Shown here one piece after another: positions 20,276 through 32,500 of a DNA stretch of 64,000 nt. Position 1 is the first letter of the stretch. Each line of letters starts with the position of its first letter. Made by a program: the position numbers and the translations under genes. This DNA comes from Prostheceraeus crozeri (lineage: Eukaryota; Platyhelminthes; Polycladida; Euryleptidae), in the NCBI GenBank assembly GCA_907163375.1, contig CAJQUW010003182.1:1-64000 (forward strand). Reading direction: 5' to 3'. The notes below the pieces were generated by a model that did not search any database, was not told the origin of the DNA, and was given only the letters and a program-made list of their open reading frames with translations.

Positions 20276-21145
20276 GTGTGACCATGGAGCGCGGCCGTCT
20301 ATCAACAATCATTTGTTCCTATTTTTGGCAATTATTGAGCAGCAACTCTATGAGAATTAAAGAACTTATTTTTAGAATCGGAAAATCAGTTAGATATAAT
20401 GCTGTACTTCTGTAGTACATCTTGTAATAATTTGTTCCACGCTTTTCAATTTTATGCAGATTAATACTGAACAAACATCATTTTTGATACTACCAAGAAG
20501 TGTGTCATTGGCGTGATGCTTCTGTAATGAAACTCCTCATTGCATTCATCTTGAATCATAACAAATGTACTCCTTCATCATTCCGACATTGATATGTCAG
20601 ATAAAAATCTTTCTGACAACATCACGGTTATATCATTCTGTAAAGATGACATTTGCTTTCATGCATCGTCATGAGAACACTCAGAAGTCGGAAGTTGCAA
20701 AGTCGTGACTGAAATACTCACGAAGCGTAACTATGAGAAAGATGATTTTCTAATTGGTATATCTCTGGATTCAATAAAAAAAGTCGCAAGAAGAAAGTAA
20801 AGACTTGTCCTTATCAAATGGTTTCCACAATGAGGGCATCATCTTATTTAGCAATCAATATTTGTTATTCAGCTTGTCTTAAATCAATTCTCATAATGAA
20901 TTTGTAAGTTAACAGCTGAAAAAATATTGATAGCAAAATTTCGCAATCACAACCTTCAATAAATCCTATGCCTCTCTTGATTTTTCACTCAATTGAGCAA
21001 TCATGATTCATTTGGAGGTCTAAGAAGAAACCAAGAATCCTTGTTCTCTGGTAAGAATTTTGGATAGTCTTCATAGAACGGTGTGGAACCGAAGTATGTC
21101 GATCGATAAACTTTGCAAAATTTAACTTCACAGGTTTGATTATTG

Positions 21146-22000
21146 GGAACAAAGATATCATATGCCATCACAAAAAAATTCAGAGGCGGACTCAGCGGGA
21201 GCTGCTCTTTGCAGATGACCTGGTGGTGATACCTGAAGGAAAAGAAGACCTGCAAGAAAACTGATTGAAGTGGCAAAGTGGAATGGAAAACACGGACTGA
21301 AAGTAAACAAACAGAAAACGGAAATCATGGTATGCAACAGAAACCAAAGGAAGGCCAGAATTGTCGACAGGGATGGACAGGAGCTATATCAAGTCGAAGC
21401 TTTCAAATACCTGGGAGTGACCTTGAGTGAAACAGAAGGATCAGAGTTGGCGGTGATGGCAAGAGATGAAGCTGCGAGGAATAAATGGAGAGAAGTGAGC
21501 AGAGTCATAGCGGACAAGAGGATGCCAAGGAAGCTGAAAGTCAAGATCTACAAGGCAGTTGTGAGACCAGTGCCTATGTATGGAGCGGAAGTGTGAGAGA
21601 TGATGAAGAAGGAGACGATGATGCTGGAGACAACAGAAATGAAAATTCTGAGACGGAGTAGAGGTGCTACAGTACCTTAATAAACAGACTGACAAGCGAA
21701 CTGATTCGAAGGGAGCTTGGAGTGGCCAGCATCTGCGAAAAGAGAGCAACACGCTTGAGATGGTATGGACACCTCATACGGATGGAGGTCGACAATCCTG
21801 TTAAAGTGGTGAATGAAATGGAGGTGAAAGGAACCCGAAGGAGAGGACGTCCGTGCATCATTGGTGCGATAATCTCCAGGAAAATATGACCAAAATTGGA
21901 CTCGAGAGAGATGCCTACGACAGAAGACGTTGGAGAAGCATGACATAGGCCCCCGACCCGGGTAACTGGCTGGAACAGGAAGGAGAAAAAGAAGAGAAAG
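21146..22000 (+). mobile_element. 5'-truncated LINE 3' end with probable target duplication
   Basis: AGGTTTGATTATTG (21132-21145) before the insert and AGGTTTTGATTATTG (22001-22015) after it look like a target-site duplication differing by one T. Between them lies the end of a non-LTR retrotransposon, stopping in an A/G-rich GGAGAAAAAGAAGAGAAAG tail. Truncation at the 5' side is normal for target-primed reverse transcription. Confidence 0.7.
21180..21950 (+). pseudogene. LINE reverse transcriptase C-terminal part
   Basis: The translation contains the reverse transcriptase catalytic box ELLFADDLVVI, then GLKVNKQKTEIMV, then AFKYLGVTLSETEGS, then KLKVKIYKAVVRPVPMYGAE, the order typical of the palm-to-thumb part of non-LTR reverse transcriptases. 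A one-base loss after EDLQE and an early stop after MYGAEV break the frame. Further on, in another frame, EKRATRLRWYGHLIRM and a DRRRWRSM tail match the usual C-terminal extension. The endonuclease and the N-terminal reverse transcriptase are missing. The clade (RTE-like or another) cannot be settled from this fragment. Confidence 0.8.
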
Positions 22001-22180
22001 AGGTTTTGATTATTGAGAGATTAAAGGTTCATTGAAATTTGAAGAGCACTAACATTCTGACTCAATATAATAATTTACATGTGATACATTTTTAATGTGG
22101 AATTATCAGAGGGCCATTTTCCCATCGAATGTTAGTAATATCTGAATATTGACGAGAGCAATTTATTTAGCTATTCATTA

Positions 22181-23812
22181 CAGGGTTGGCTTTTTGCCGG
22201 CTAAAACTGATTTTTGTCATTAAGTGGTAAAAACCGGGAAAAACTGGCAGAAACTGGTAAAAACTGGCTAAAACTAAAATTCCGAAAAATTAGCCTATTT
22301 GTTCACGAAATGATAGACAGCAAATTGGGTTTTAAGTATTACGGTGCATGCGCATTTGCAGTTTGCAACTCTTATCTTCCAAAACATGACATTCATTCTG
22401 TGATGGAACCACATGATTTGTTTTTACAGCGAACGACAAACGATGTTGTCTTTCTTTACGATTGCTCTGCCCTTTTCTTGTGATTTAAGAACAAATGTAG
22501 ACTTCAGCACCATTTCGACTCTTTGGTTCATGTAGCAGAAGCTGTTAGATACTCGCAGAATTATCATCAAATGAATGAAAATAAATATATGAATAAAACT
22601 GGTTTATACATAGAAATTAATTAAGCAAACCACATTCTTCATGTGGACGAGCCTGATAATCCCACTGCATCTTCTGTGTTGAGTGTTAAGCAAAAATGCA
22701 GAGTGTATTTTAATAGTAGCTTAGGTTTCATCAGATCTAGATTCGAAAACTGGTCTCATGAACGCAGAGAGAACACTCCATCAAAAAGCCTCTGCACCGG
22801 AAAATCTAACCTCCCAAATCAAGCAATGTGCAACAGTCACTTAGAATGCATTTCTACTTTTTTTAGAAATATACTAGATGTACTAATGCTTGTGACTGGA
22901 GCAGAAAATGATGATTTGCAAGAACAAATAATAATTAAATAACATAGTTCGCACCAGCAGTCTTGATAAAGTGAGGTATAATGTATGTCTGAACAGCTTC
23001 AAATATAATCTCAACAAAAGAACATGTCCAGTAAGCAATTGTGACATTATTGTGATATACAAGTTTGTTTAAAGTTCTTGACATTTCCATCTTTTGAGCT
23101 CAAATCAAAACTTTACTCTCGGTATTAAATTCATTTAACATAACCTTATCGTCTAAATATGTGACGGTAAACTACCATGACATGAAAACTGTTGAAGGGC
23201 AAAATTTTTATTCTAGTCCTTCTGGGAATGCAGGATAAATTTCATAGTAATATTCGTGTAATCACAATGGGTATGGGACATTTGCCACAGATTTAGAAGA
23301 CAAGCCATTCTATGAGATCAGCAGGGAGGTCAATCGTAGAAACCGAGGCCAGATTTCTACATTTTCCTACCCTTCTAGCTTCATGGAATGCCTGTTTTCG
23401 ATCTTTATATAGAGCGAAGTGATTTCCTTCCAGCATGGATGTCTGTTGCATCTTACAATGAATGAAATTCGTAAAGCAATAAAATGCGTGCACGCTTAGA
23501 AGAATAATGCACAACAGCTTTATAAGAATATTTTTATAATAATTCATATTCTTACACCTGTACTTGGAACATATTCTTGATTGAATTACGATATTGATAG
23601 GTTTGAATTGTGAAAATACAGGCCTAGATGTTCATCGAATGATGAAAAAGTGAAATGAACTTATTGCGACTAACGTTCATCAATAAAGTAAGGAGTGACG
23701 ATGATCCACTTAAGTAGTAATGCTGGAAAAATAGTTTTAGCCAGTTTTTGCCAGTTTTAGCCAAAAAATTGCGACAAAAGCTGATGGTTTTTACCAGGTT
23801 TTACCAACCCTG
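22181..23812. mobile_element. hAT-type non-autonomous transposon, 8-bp duplication ATTCATTA
   Basis: It begins CAGGGTTGGC and ends GGTTTTACCAACCCTG. ATTCATTA flanks both sides (22173-22180 and 23813-23820), a perfect 8-bp duplication as made by hAT transposases. Subterminal regions repeat AAAACTGG/CCAGTTTT words several times, typical transposase-binding arrays. The interior has only short frames (for example 22643-22942) without a recognisable hAT domain. A diverged relative is at 54264-55410. Confidence 0.85.
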
Positions 23813-23820
23813 ATTCATTA

Positions 23821-26455
23821 TCATCTCTACTAATCTCGTCACATGTGCGACCAGTTCATCTTGTTATTTACGGATTAATTTTTCTTGATAATTCAGATAG
23901 ATGCACATTCTTTACTTATTTCGGACCTCACACAAGTTTAGGGTTGATCAAATTTCTACTTGCATCCCTATTACCAAACTTTAATTAAAAAGTGGATCAT
24001 TGCATTGTTTAATTTATATTCATGCTTCTGGTTTTCTGTATAATGTTCATCACATTGAATTTTACAAATTACTGAAATTATCGAATAAAAGACATGGAAG
24101 AATTATTGAAAATAGAAACTTTGTAACCGTCTTCCCCTTCTAGTGAATCAAATCATGTTAGTATGCATTCACTTCATACTGTAAATACTGTCACTTTCTC
24201 ATTCTAGTTCATGAACCGGCATAGTATTCTCATATAATGAAAAATATGTATTTTTAAGTTCTCAGTTCAGTACCTCTTTCTCTTGTGAGAAGTTGATTAG
24301 ACAGGTAGCTAGTACAACAATACTCGGTTGGCATAATACTTAGACGAACATAATGTTTTGCAAAATGGAATGCAAAATGCGTCGATCATACATGTCTTAT
24401 ACAACGAATTTTTGAATAGCTTCAAACCTTTTTCAAGGATGTGGGAAGGGAACTTGCTCGTAGGAAAGGAAAGTCTGCATGTAGGAGCTTCTCCGAATGT
24501 TTCCTAACGTGTAAAGACCGACAGAGAAATCTGCTATATCAATAGCCATTCGGATACAAAACGAACACCCCGCATGTTGAGGTCACTTCAAATTAACCCT
24601 TCGATTTGACCTCTCGCAACCTTCCAACGCAAATTTCTCTCGTTGTCATGTTTTTGTTTTATATACGTATGCGTTGTCAGTAGCATGCCTTTTTTAAATA
24701 TCATTTTCATCGGTTGACACGATGATCTACTTAGCGTATTTTCAAAGTAGAACCTGAATGATTGGGTATTCGCTGCTGGTAACTAACTGCGTGCGGTCTC
24801 TTTGGAAAGCAATATTTTTTATTACAGTGTTTAATGAATGTAATAATATGAAAATGTAAACATCAATTTTTTCAGATGCTCAGATTTTAAACTGTGTGCT
24901 TGTAGCTTTCCTTTTTTTTATTGTTGCATGATCAAATGTGATAGGTTCTGTTCTTATTATTTTTATCGACTAACAACGCTTTCTTTCACATATCCAAAAA
25001 TATTTTTGAACCGCATTTCAGAGGATGCGTTAATTAAAAGAAATCATTACGAGAAATACACTATTTCTTTCAATTTACTAAGAGATCAATTATCGGAATT
25101 GAGTTCATCCATCAGTAAGATTGCTGCTGAATATTGGTAGCACTTATCTTTGTACAATGACGTTCTCTCATTTATCATCGACAGCTGCATATGAAATTGA
25201 CAGTAATGTATTCCCACCTTTCTTTTTCCTTTCATTACAACTTCCTGGCTTGGCAAACAGACACGTAGTATATAAGCAAATTGACCAACTCGTGTCTTCC
25301 CTCCTAGTGCATGGTAAAACAGCAAACTTAAATAGGTAGAATATTTATGTTTCAAATTGAGATAACACGATGCCATTCAAAAGCTTTGCCCTTTACTGAA
25401 GTCTCAGGGGATAATTCTGTCTTAGTTTGATTCAGAGGCTGATGATTCATTTTATAAATTATAAAAAAAGTTCAAATAAATGCTTTAATGTCAAATTATG
25501 CTAGAAATATTGTCATAAAAGACTTTCTCAGCTTGAAATTAAAATCGCCAAATCACCTTAGAGAATACAAATTAGTCCAGGGTAGATAGCATGAACACGG
25601 AAGACTTTTAATATAGAACATTAATGAGCAAATTTGCAATCTGTGAGAGTGGCTTGCGGATAAACAGCTGTAGCATTGATTTGAATTAAAATTATTCCAG
25701 CATTTTTTAAATATGATTCAATAGACCCTGTAATGAATCATTTAGAAATTGAAAAAAACTTGAAATTCATGTGTTTTACTTATTGAATGATAATTTAAAA
25801 GGCGGCATGCAACAACATGCTGTTCAAACAGAACTAGAATATTTTAAGCATTGAAGATCATGGTTATATGAGCCGTTAAGGCTTGAGCCTCTCCACGTAC
25901 CCGGTGTGTTCTATATGGAAAGGGCATCATCTTCTGATAACTTTTTATTGGAGCGCCGTGTACCTTTTCGCTAAAAATCCCAGTCATACACCGACTTGAT
26001 AAAGGTTTTTGTGAAACGTTGCACGACGTTCAAATACAAGTGTATAATGGCATCCGAACATGCCATTATCTCCTAAAGATTATCGTGTTGATCCTAATGA
26101 GAAGAAAATTGATGTTGCATTTTTCTTAGCCATTTCCTTCAAACTCAGCTTGGACGAACCTATACACCAAGGAATATATACCAAGGTTAATCCATAAATA
26201 AAGTTTTGCATAAAGTCGTTCTCGAGGAATATGTTCCCCGTTTATAAGTTTGGTTGTTTTCCGCCTCGCCAAATACTTTCCATCATAGGAATGTTAGACT
26301 AGCAACTATTTTCCAGTTTCGTATGCTTCCTTTTGTTCTCATATATCCCAAATTATTTTTGGTTATTTTTAGCTATGTTTCCTCACGTTTGGAGAGACTT
26401 TCCTTATCGTTCATTCGATAGGGTTGGCCTGGCCCAGCCTTAAACCCTGCTTCAT
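23821..26455. other. non-coding spacer
   Basis: AT-rich with no gene or element I can support. A small inverted repeat, TAATGGCAT...ATGCCATTA, lies near 26048-26075, and AGGGTTGG...TTAAACCCT lies near 26420-26449. Confidence 0.5.
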
Positions 26456-26463
26456 GCAGCCAC

Positions 26464-27262
26464 CAGTGCTGTAGTTGTGGGGTAACGCGCGATAACGCCG
26501 TTATCCCACTGGTTTTTCATTTTCTACAGCATTACCCCACTGCTGAAGTCACATTTTAGCCTTATACCAGTGCGTTTTTGTCTCGAACAAAAATCTTATT
26601 GATGAATGTTTGGAACCATGATATTCTTTTATCTTATTCAATCTTGATTTTGTGGAATTTATTAACCTTAGCCTTAGTCACTTTCTTTGACGAGATAATA
26701 AGGGATTTCTTGAACAAAATATTGTCATCAGCAATTCTGATGCCGTATTACGTAGGGAGATAAAAGTAGGGTCGTCAGAGCCTAATTTTGGGATCCGGTT
26801 TCTAGCGCAAAACGGATAGATTCTTTTCTGTTTTTTCCGTTTTGTTGACTTCCACAAAAAGAATTTGATACAATAGTATTTACTCAAAACATTATACGTG
26901 TATTATGATTTACAGTAAATACAGTAAAGCTTTCGAGGCCTAAAAAAATGTTAAAGACTGGATTTCTTTCCTTTTATCAACAAGATAATGAAGAGGCAAA
27001 TGAGTATGAATTTCTTCTTGTGTCCAAAGCAAAAATTCGGAGAACTGATAATGATGGCACTCGTATTTCAATCTCATCTCAAGATTCCAAGTGCAGATCC
27101 CAACCTGACACAACAAACACATCAGCATCGATCTCTAAACGGAATGATCCATGTGTTGACGAAATTACAAAAGATTTGGAAACTGTTGAATTAATAGAAT
27201 TTTACAGAATTTTACAGGTATTTTACAGTTACCCCACTGATAAATTCAGGACTACAGCACTG
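26464..27262. mobile_element. hAT-type element, 8-bp duplication GCAGCCAC
   Basis: It starts CAGTGCTGTAGT and ends ACTACAGCACTG. GCAGCCAC flanks both sides (26456-26463 and 27263-27270). GTGGGGTAAC near the left end and GTTACCCCAC near the right extend the inverted similarity. A frame from 26948 runs beyond the right end and begins MLKTGFLSFYQQ; it may be a shred of transposase N-terminus, but no zinc finger or catalytic motif is visible. Confidence 0.8.
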
Positions 27263-27270
27263 GCAGCCAC

Positions 27271-28763
27271 AAGGTTCATCCCTGATGACTCCGAAAAATA
27301 GCGATCTTGTTTTGGTTTCTCATGTTTCTTGATTTCCACCATTCATAATTTTCGGTCAGCTTCTCGTCATGTCACATGCCGAGCTCTCATTTTAGTTTTA
27401 ATGGCAATTATAATTGATCATAAGTTTTAATTTATTTTCTATCTCTTTAAAAGTTGGGACGGCTAGTCATTATATGTACAAGTATTTCGTTTCCTACTCT
27501 GTACTGGGGCAAGCTCTATGTTTTTAGTATTAATTTATATTCATTCGCTCTTGACTTTAAGTTATAACTACGGTAGTTGTGTTTAACTTATGGGCATGTA
27601 CGAATTGGGAAAATAATTTACAACTTGTGCCATCCTGACACGAACAGAATGCATGAATAACATTATTGCTTCCTCAAATTAAAAGTCTATTTTTAATTTT
27701 AAAATTTAAAGTCTAAATGCAGGCAGAACATTTGCAATTGACGGCGAAGCTTCATGCATTTGTAGACAAACGCCTCAATTCCCTTGAATACTATTATGCA
27801 CGCATATTAGCCTGACCAAAACAGATTTCAGGACAGGAAAACGGTATCTCTTTGTCCTAACATCAACATCGTTCACATGCAATGTACGCAATGATTAAGA
27901 TTGAATTCCAAAATAGTGTTCAATAAATATTTTTGTTGAATTCAGCTTACTCTTGAGTGACAGCCTTCAGAGTTATTTAGGCCAACATATGTAGACCAAT
28001 ATTTGTTTACATTCATAGGCCAACATCCTACCAGCTCCAATGTGATTCAGTTATCACGTGATGTGCTCTCATTACAGATCAAAATATTGTTTCGTTTTTT
28101 CCTTAGCAAATTGACGTGATCCTATTTTAGAAGCAGATGTACAAGTAGCGTGATATGAGATGCACACCCTAGCAATACAAACATAGGAATATATTTTTAA
28201 TCTATGCATTTTGCATGTTGTGTAATTGTGCTTTCTGTATAAAAGTTTTGTTGCATTCATAGAACGCGACTTAATTGTCATCATCAAACTCAATTTTTGC
28301 CATTAATTCAAAGTGCTGATATTGATCTGCTAAATTATGCATGATTCTTGCACAGGTAGACGGCAGACTTAATTGGAGCTCTGAACTGCTTTCTAAATGT
28401 GTCATGGATCATCAAAATAGCAATTCTAAGCATTGGTGTGCTTTAGAGCTTGTGATTATATAAAATTGCGTAGACTACTTTGCATCAAAAAGTGATAATA
28501 ATACATTGGAGCAATGGGGTGCAGGAGACCCTGCATGGCAGGTGAAGCAAACTTTTTTCTATGGCAGGACAACCGGTAATTGTCATCTATAGTTTCACTT
28601 ATGACATAATGCACCCAGTTTTGGCAACGATAGAGAAGTTCTTTCATCGTGACTCATTTAATTTAACCAAATTGTACTATGTCAAAAACTTTCGTCCTCA
28701 TCTTCCGTGGCTTATATAGTAAAACGGAACAAATCAAGACAATAAAGAGTTTAGGTCTATAAT
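27271..28763. other. non-coding spacer
   Basis: AT-rich with no supported gene; only short frames without motifs. Confidence 0.5.
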
Positions 28764-29578
28764 TCACAACTTTAAAAGCAATGGGAAAGAGCTGGTATTA
28801 TTGCTTAATAAGATATCTGCGTCATAAGCAGCTACGAAGACTGATTCTGCAATGTGAGTTTTGTTCGTACGGGCGATGACGGAAAATGATTGTTCAAAGT
28901 TCACATGATTGTGTAGCGTTATTTCAGATGGTAAAGGGTGACCTGATACTAAAGCGGTTGATTTTGAAGACGATATGGCCAACATTTAGACGAAGAAGCT
29001 GACCGAATCGGTGTGCATGTAGATAGAAGATCCAATATGAAGATTCCATCCCGGTGTTAACAGCTGATGCTTGTACTACAAGCCGTTGTGATGTTGGTGC
29101 TAATTCTGATACGGCTGTGAGTAAGATGACTCTATCAGTGGAAAATTTTTAGTTGAGATGCAACCATTAGCAATTGTGTGGACGTGTCGAATACGCGTTT
29201 GTAGATGTCTAGTTGTCTCGCCGATGTAGCTAACACTTGTCACAACTGTTCACAAGCAAATTTGTAGACTATGTTCGAGGCGAAACAGCCAGACACTCTA
29301 TCTTTGCGATGAAGAAAATGAGGAGTTTTCATGGTCTTGAAAACGGGAATGATTTTACCGTTAATCAGATTTTCATTGAAACAATGAATACGGCTACGAA
29401 GTTCAATTTTCGATTCGTGAATATAGGGCAATTTCCAGTAAATGATCTTTTCTTCATGCTCATTAGCAACGTTTGTGCTAGACTGATCACATATATCATT
29501 GACAGTACTGCGAATAATGCTTGTGCTTTCAACCCTAATTGGTTGCTTAATTGGCTGATAGCCTGCTTTCAACCTTAT
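28764..29578 (-). pseudogene. Penelope-like element relic (connector and GIY-YIG endonuclease)
   Basis: Read leftwards, the frame from 29572 gives KLPYIHESKIELRSRI, IIPVFKTMKTPHFLHRKD and SNIVYKFACEQL. After a frame change, SYIGETTRHLQTRI follows at about 29240-29180. This order (LPYI linker, YKF.C, then YIGET.RHL) is the connector plus GIY-YIG endonuclease of Penelope-like retroelements. Further left, 28985-28764 gives HNHVNFEQSFSVIARTNKTH and an IAES box, as in the region after the endonuclease. The reverse transcriptase part, expected beyond 29578, is absent: the 6.4 kb transposon starts there, and nothing matching resumes after it. The element is inactive. Confidence 0.7.
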
Positions 29579-29580
29579 TA

Positions 29581-32500
29581 GTCCGGCAGAATAATGGCAA
29601 AAATTGCCGAACCTTGTTTTGGAGTCTAAAGTTTTTTTTATTACAGAAAATCCTTCATTAGGTCATCTGGGAACAGAAACTGCCGGGTGCCCAGCTGGCA
29701 CCCTTGGGCAATTTGATCTAGAGGGCCAAATCCAAAATGGCGGCCACCAAACCTAAAAAATGCATTTTTGTCATGTCTTCGGAAGTATATGAGGTAGAAG
29801 TGCCAACCAAAGGCATGTAAATAGTTTTTTAGATATCAGGATTATAATTCTAACTTAGTTGAATCGACTCGGTGAGGCTACGAGCATATTCTGATAATAG
29901 TAGTATATTCATAAGTAGTATTTATGCTACAACCATAATAATAATAGTAATATTTGCAATAATAATTTTGATGATATGGATAGAATGCATGAAGTAGATG
30001 CAGCCTATTGTAAACATGTTTCACTGTATATTTCCTTTCAGACGATTCATTTCTGCTTCCTTTCGTGTTTCGTCCGAATATTTTGGAGTATCATACCTGA
30101 ATGGATGGAAATGAGCGCTGGTGCTTATCAAGCGCTAAATGGGCCTGTGAAACATATGCAATTAATGTTTGGACTTATCTGACTTTTTGATGAAGTGATG
30201 CGTATAAAACTGCCTTCCCCCGTACATATCACTGAGCGTTCTTTGTCATTTTTACCCAGTTGTGAACTGTAATTTGTCTAATTTGTGAAATTTTATTATA
30301 AAATAGATGTCTTGTTTCAGAAAATTGACCTTTTTCTTCAACATCATGTATTATGATTCCTGTCAACAGGACATCTTATGTTGGTGGTGAATCTTTGCTT
30401 AGCAATATATCTGCGTAGGCTACATGAGCATGTGCATTTATCATTATATTGTCTGCAGTTCGTTGTACTACTTTGTCATTCGGAAACCATAGGAAGTATA
30501 TCCCCTATTAGCAAATGCGACTCAAATGCGACACAGCTGAATCAACTGGAAATCTCACTGATAACCAAGTCAATCGCATTGAGAAGGTGATCTGTCGAAC
30601 TGGAAGACGAGGCTCGCTTTTTATTCCAACTTTTTGTGGTGAATAGTTAACATCGTTCTTTGCTTTCACCGCCTCTGCACTACCAGAAGCAGTTTTCATT
30701 TTTACAGCTAGGCTTAATCAACTTACGTACGTGCGTATTTTAGAGATTTGTGTTCGAATATGCGGTTTGTTTTATCTTTAGGTACTACCATACTCCGTTG
30801 TGCATGTATCCATTTAAACTTCTAATTCTATCATAACCAAACGTAAGTATTTTTAAGCTTGATTGCTTAATGGTTCTTGGTTTAGAGAATGTCGATGTCT
30901 TTGTAAGTTCAGTAGGCTATAACATAGTGCGCTTCTTGGTGTAGAAATTAATGTTGGTGTCAGTAATGTGCAGTTTGATTGAGACAAGTATTTGAATTCG
31001 TCTTTTGCATTTTCAGATCATGAATTGATGGACGAGGAATGTTACTTCAAGTGGAGGTATGCGTGTGGTGACAAGAGAGAAAGACTGAATGATTCCGGAC
31101 CGAAACGAATTGAAAGCATCATCAAATGCAGTAAAATTTATCTTGATGACAAACATAAACTGCTTGAAGACCTGTTGCGAGAAGATAATAACTGTATTGC
31201 TAAGTGTCATAAGAGCTGTGTCAGCAGGTATACCTCAAAAACGCACATAGAGAGACATATGAAAACAACGAAACGAAATGATGAATCCTCTCTGAATCCT
31301 CCACCAGTAAGAACACGAAACTCTAGCGGTACAATCTTCAGTTTTAGAAAGCATTGTCTCTTCTGTGGGGAAGACTGTTCTTTGGACAAGAATCCGAAGC
31401 ATCCTAGTACATGGAAGCCAGCATATTTGTGTCGCGAACTTGCCAAGAAAGGACAAAAGCCTTTGAAGCTATATTTGCTGGAAATTTGTGACTCGCGGGT
31501 TGACGACTGGGGTTGGGCAGTAAAGGCAAGGATAGAGGGAGCCATAAGTGACTTGCATGCAGCTGACGCACGATACCACGTAGCATGCCGATGCAAGTTC
31601 ATGGCACACAGATCTGTTATGTGTGCTACAAGCGTGACGTCGAGCGATGATACAGATGAGGCTTTGAATTGTCTAGTGAGATCTCTTGAAGAGAACACAA
31701 AGCACGTGTGGAGTTCTGTAGATCTGTTCAATTTGTATCAAGGCTTTGGAGGTACTTGTCTATCTCGCAGGAGCCTAGTTGCGACTCTCTCTGAATACTT
31801 CGGGACGGAAGTCCTAATGTTGAGTTCCCCTGGCATAGCGAATATCCTAATCTTCCGAAGTACTGCATCAACGCTCCTGAAAGTGGTCGACGAAGACGAG
31901 GACGATCTGAATGCTGCACTGACGAAAGTCTCAAAGAATGTTAAGAAGGAAGTGCAAGAAATTCCAAAGAACAAGCTTCATTATGAAACTGAAATGAGTC
32001 ATGAAATAGCCGCAGAATCCGTGAGTGAGACTGTACTCGCTTTACTCTCGAAGCTGTCCCCCAAATTAGATAGAACTCTACCTGCCATTCTGATCGGTTC
32101 CATCATCACAACTGCATTGCACAATCATCCGACGAGTCTTCAGATTGACCTGGGAATAGTTATTCGTGATTCGAAAAAACTTATTAATTTGATGCATGGA
32201 TTTGGCGTAACCTGCTCCTACGACGAAGTACTGCGCTTCAAAAAATCAACCGTTACTTCAGTAGCAGAGGAATTAGACTTGTCAGGAATTTCGGACGCGA
32301 ATAATGGGCTGATTCAAGTCATAGCTGACAATTTCGACGCAGACATAGCGTCTCAGAACGGTAAATTGTCGACCAATTCGCTAGCAGTGCTGTTCACTCA
32401 AAGTGAACAGCAATGTATGATGGCTGATCAACAAGATACACGTATTATCAAACGCATAACGAATGAGGATGTGCGCAAGTATGTAGAGTTCAATCTGGAA

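Noticed and set aside
31207-31731. 174-codon minus-strand frame inside the 6.4 kb transposon
   Set aside because: Antisense shadow of the Cys-rich N-terminal region of the transposon protein; no motif of its own.
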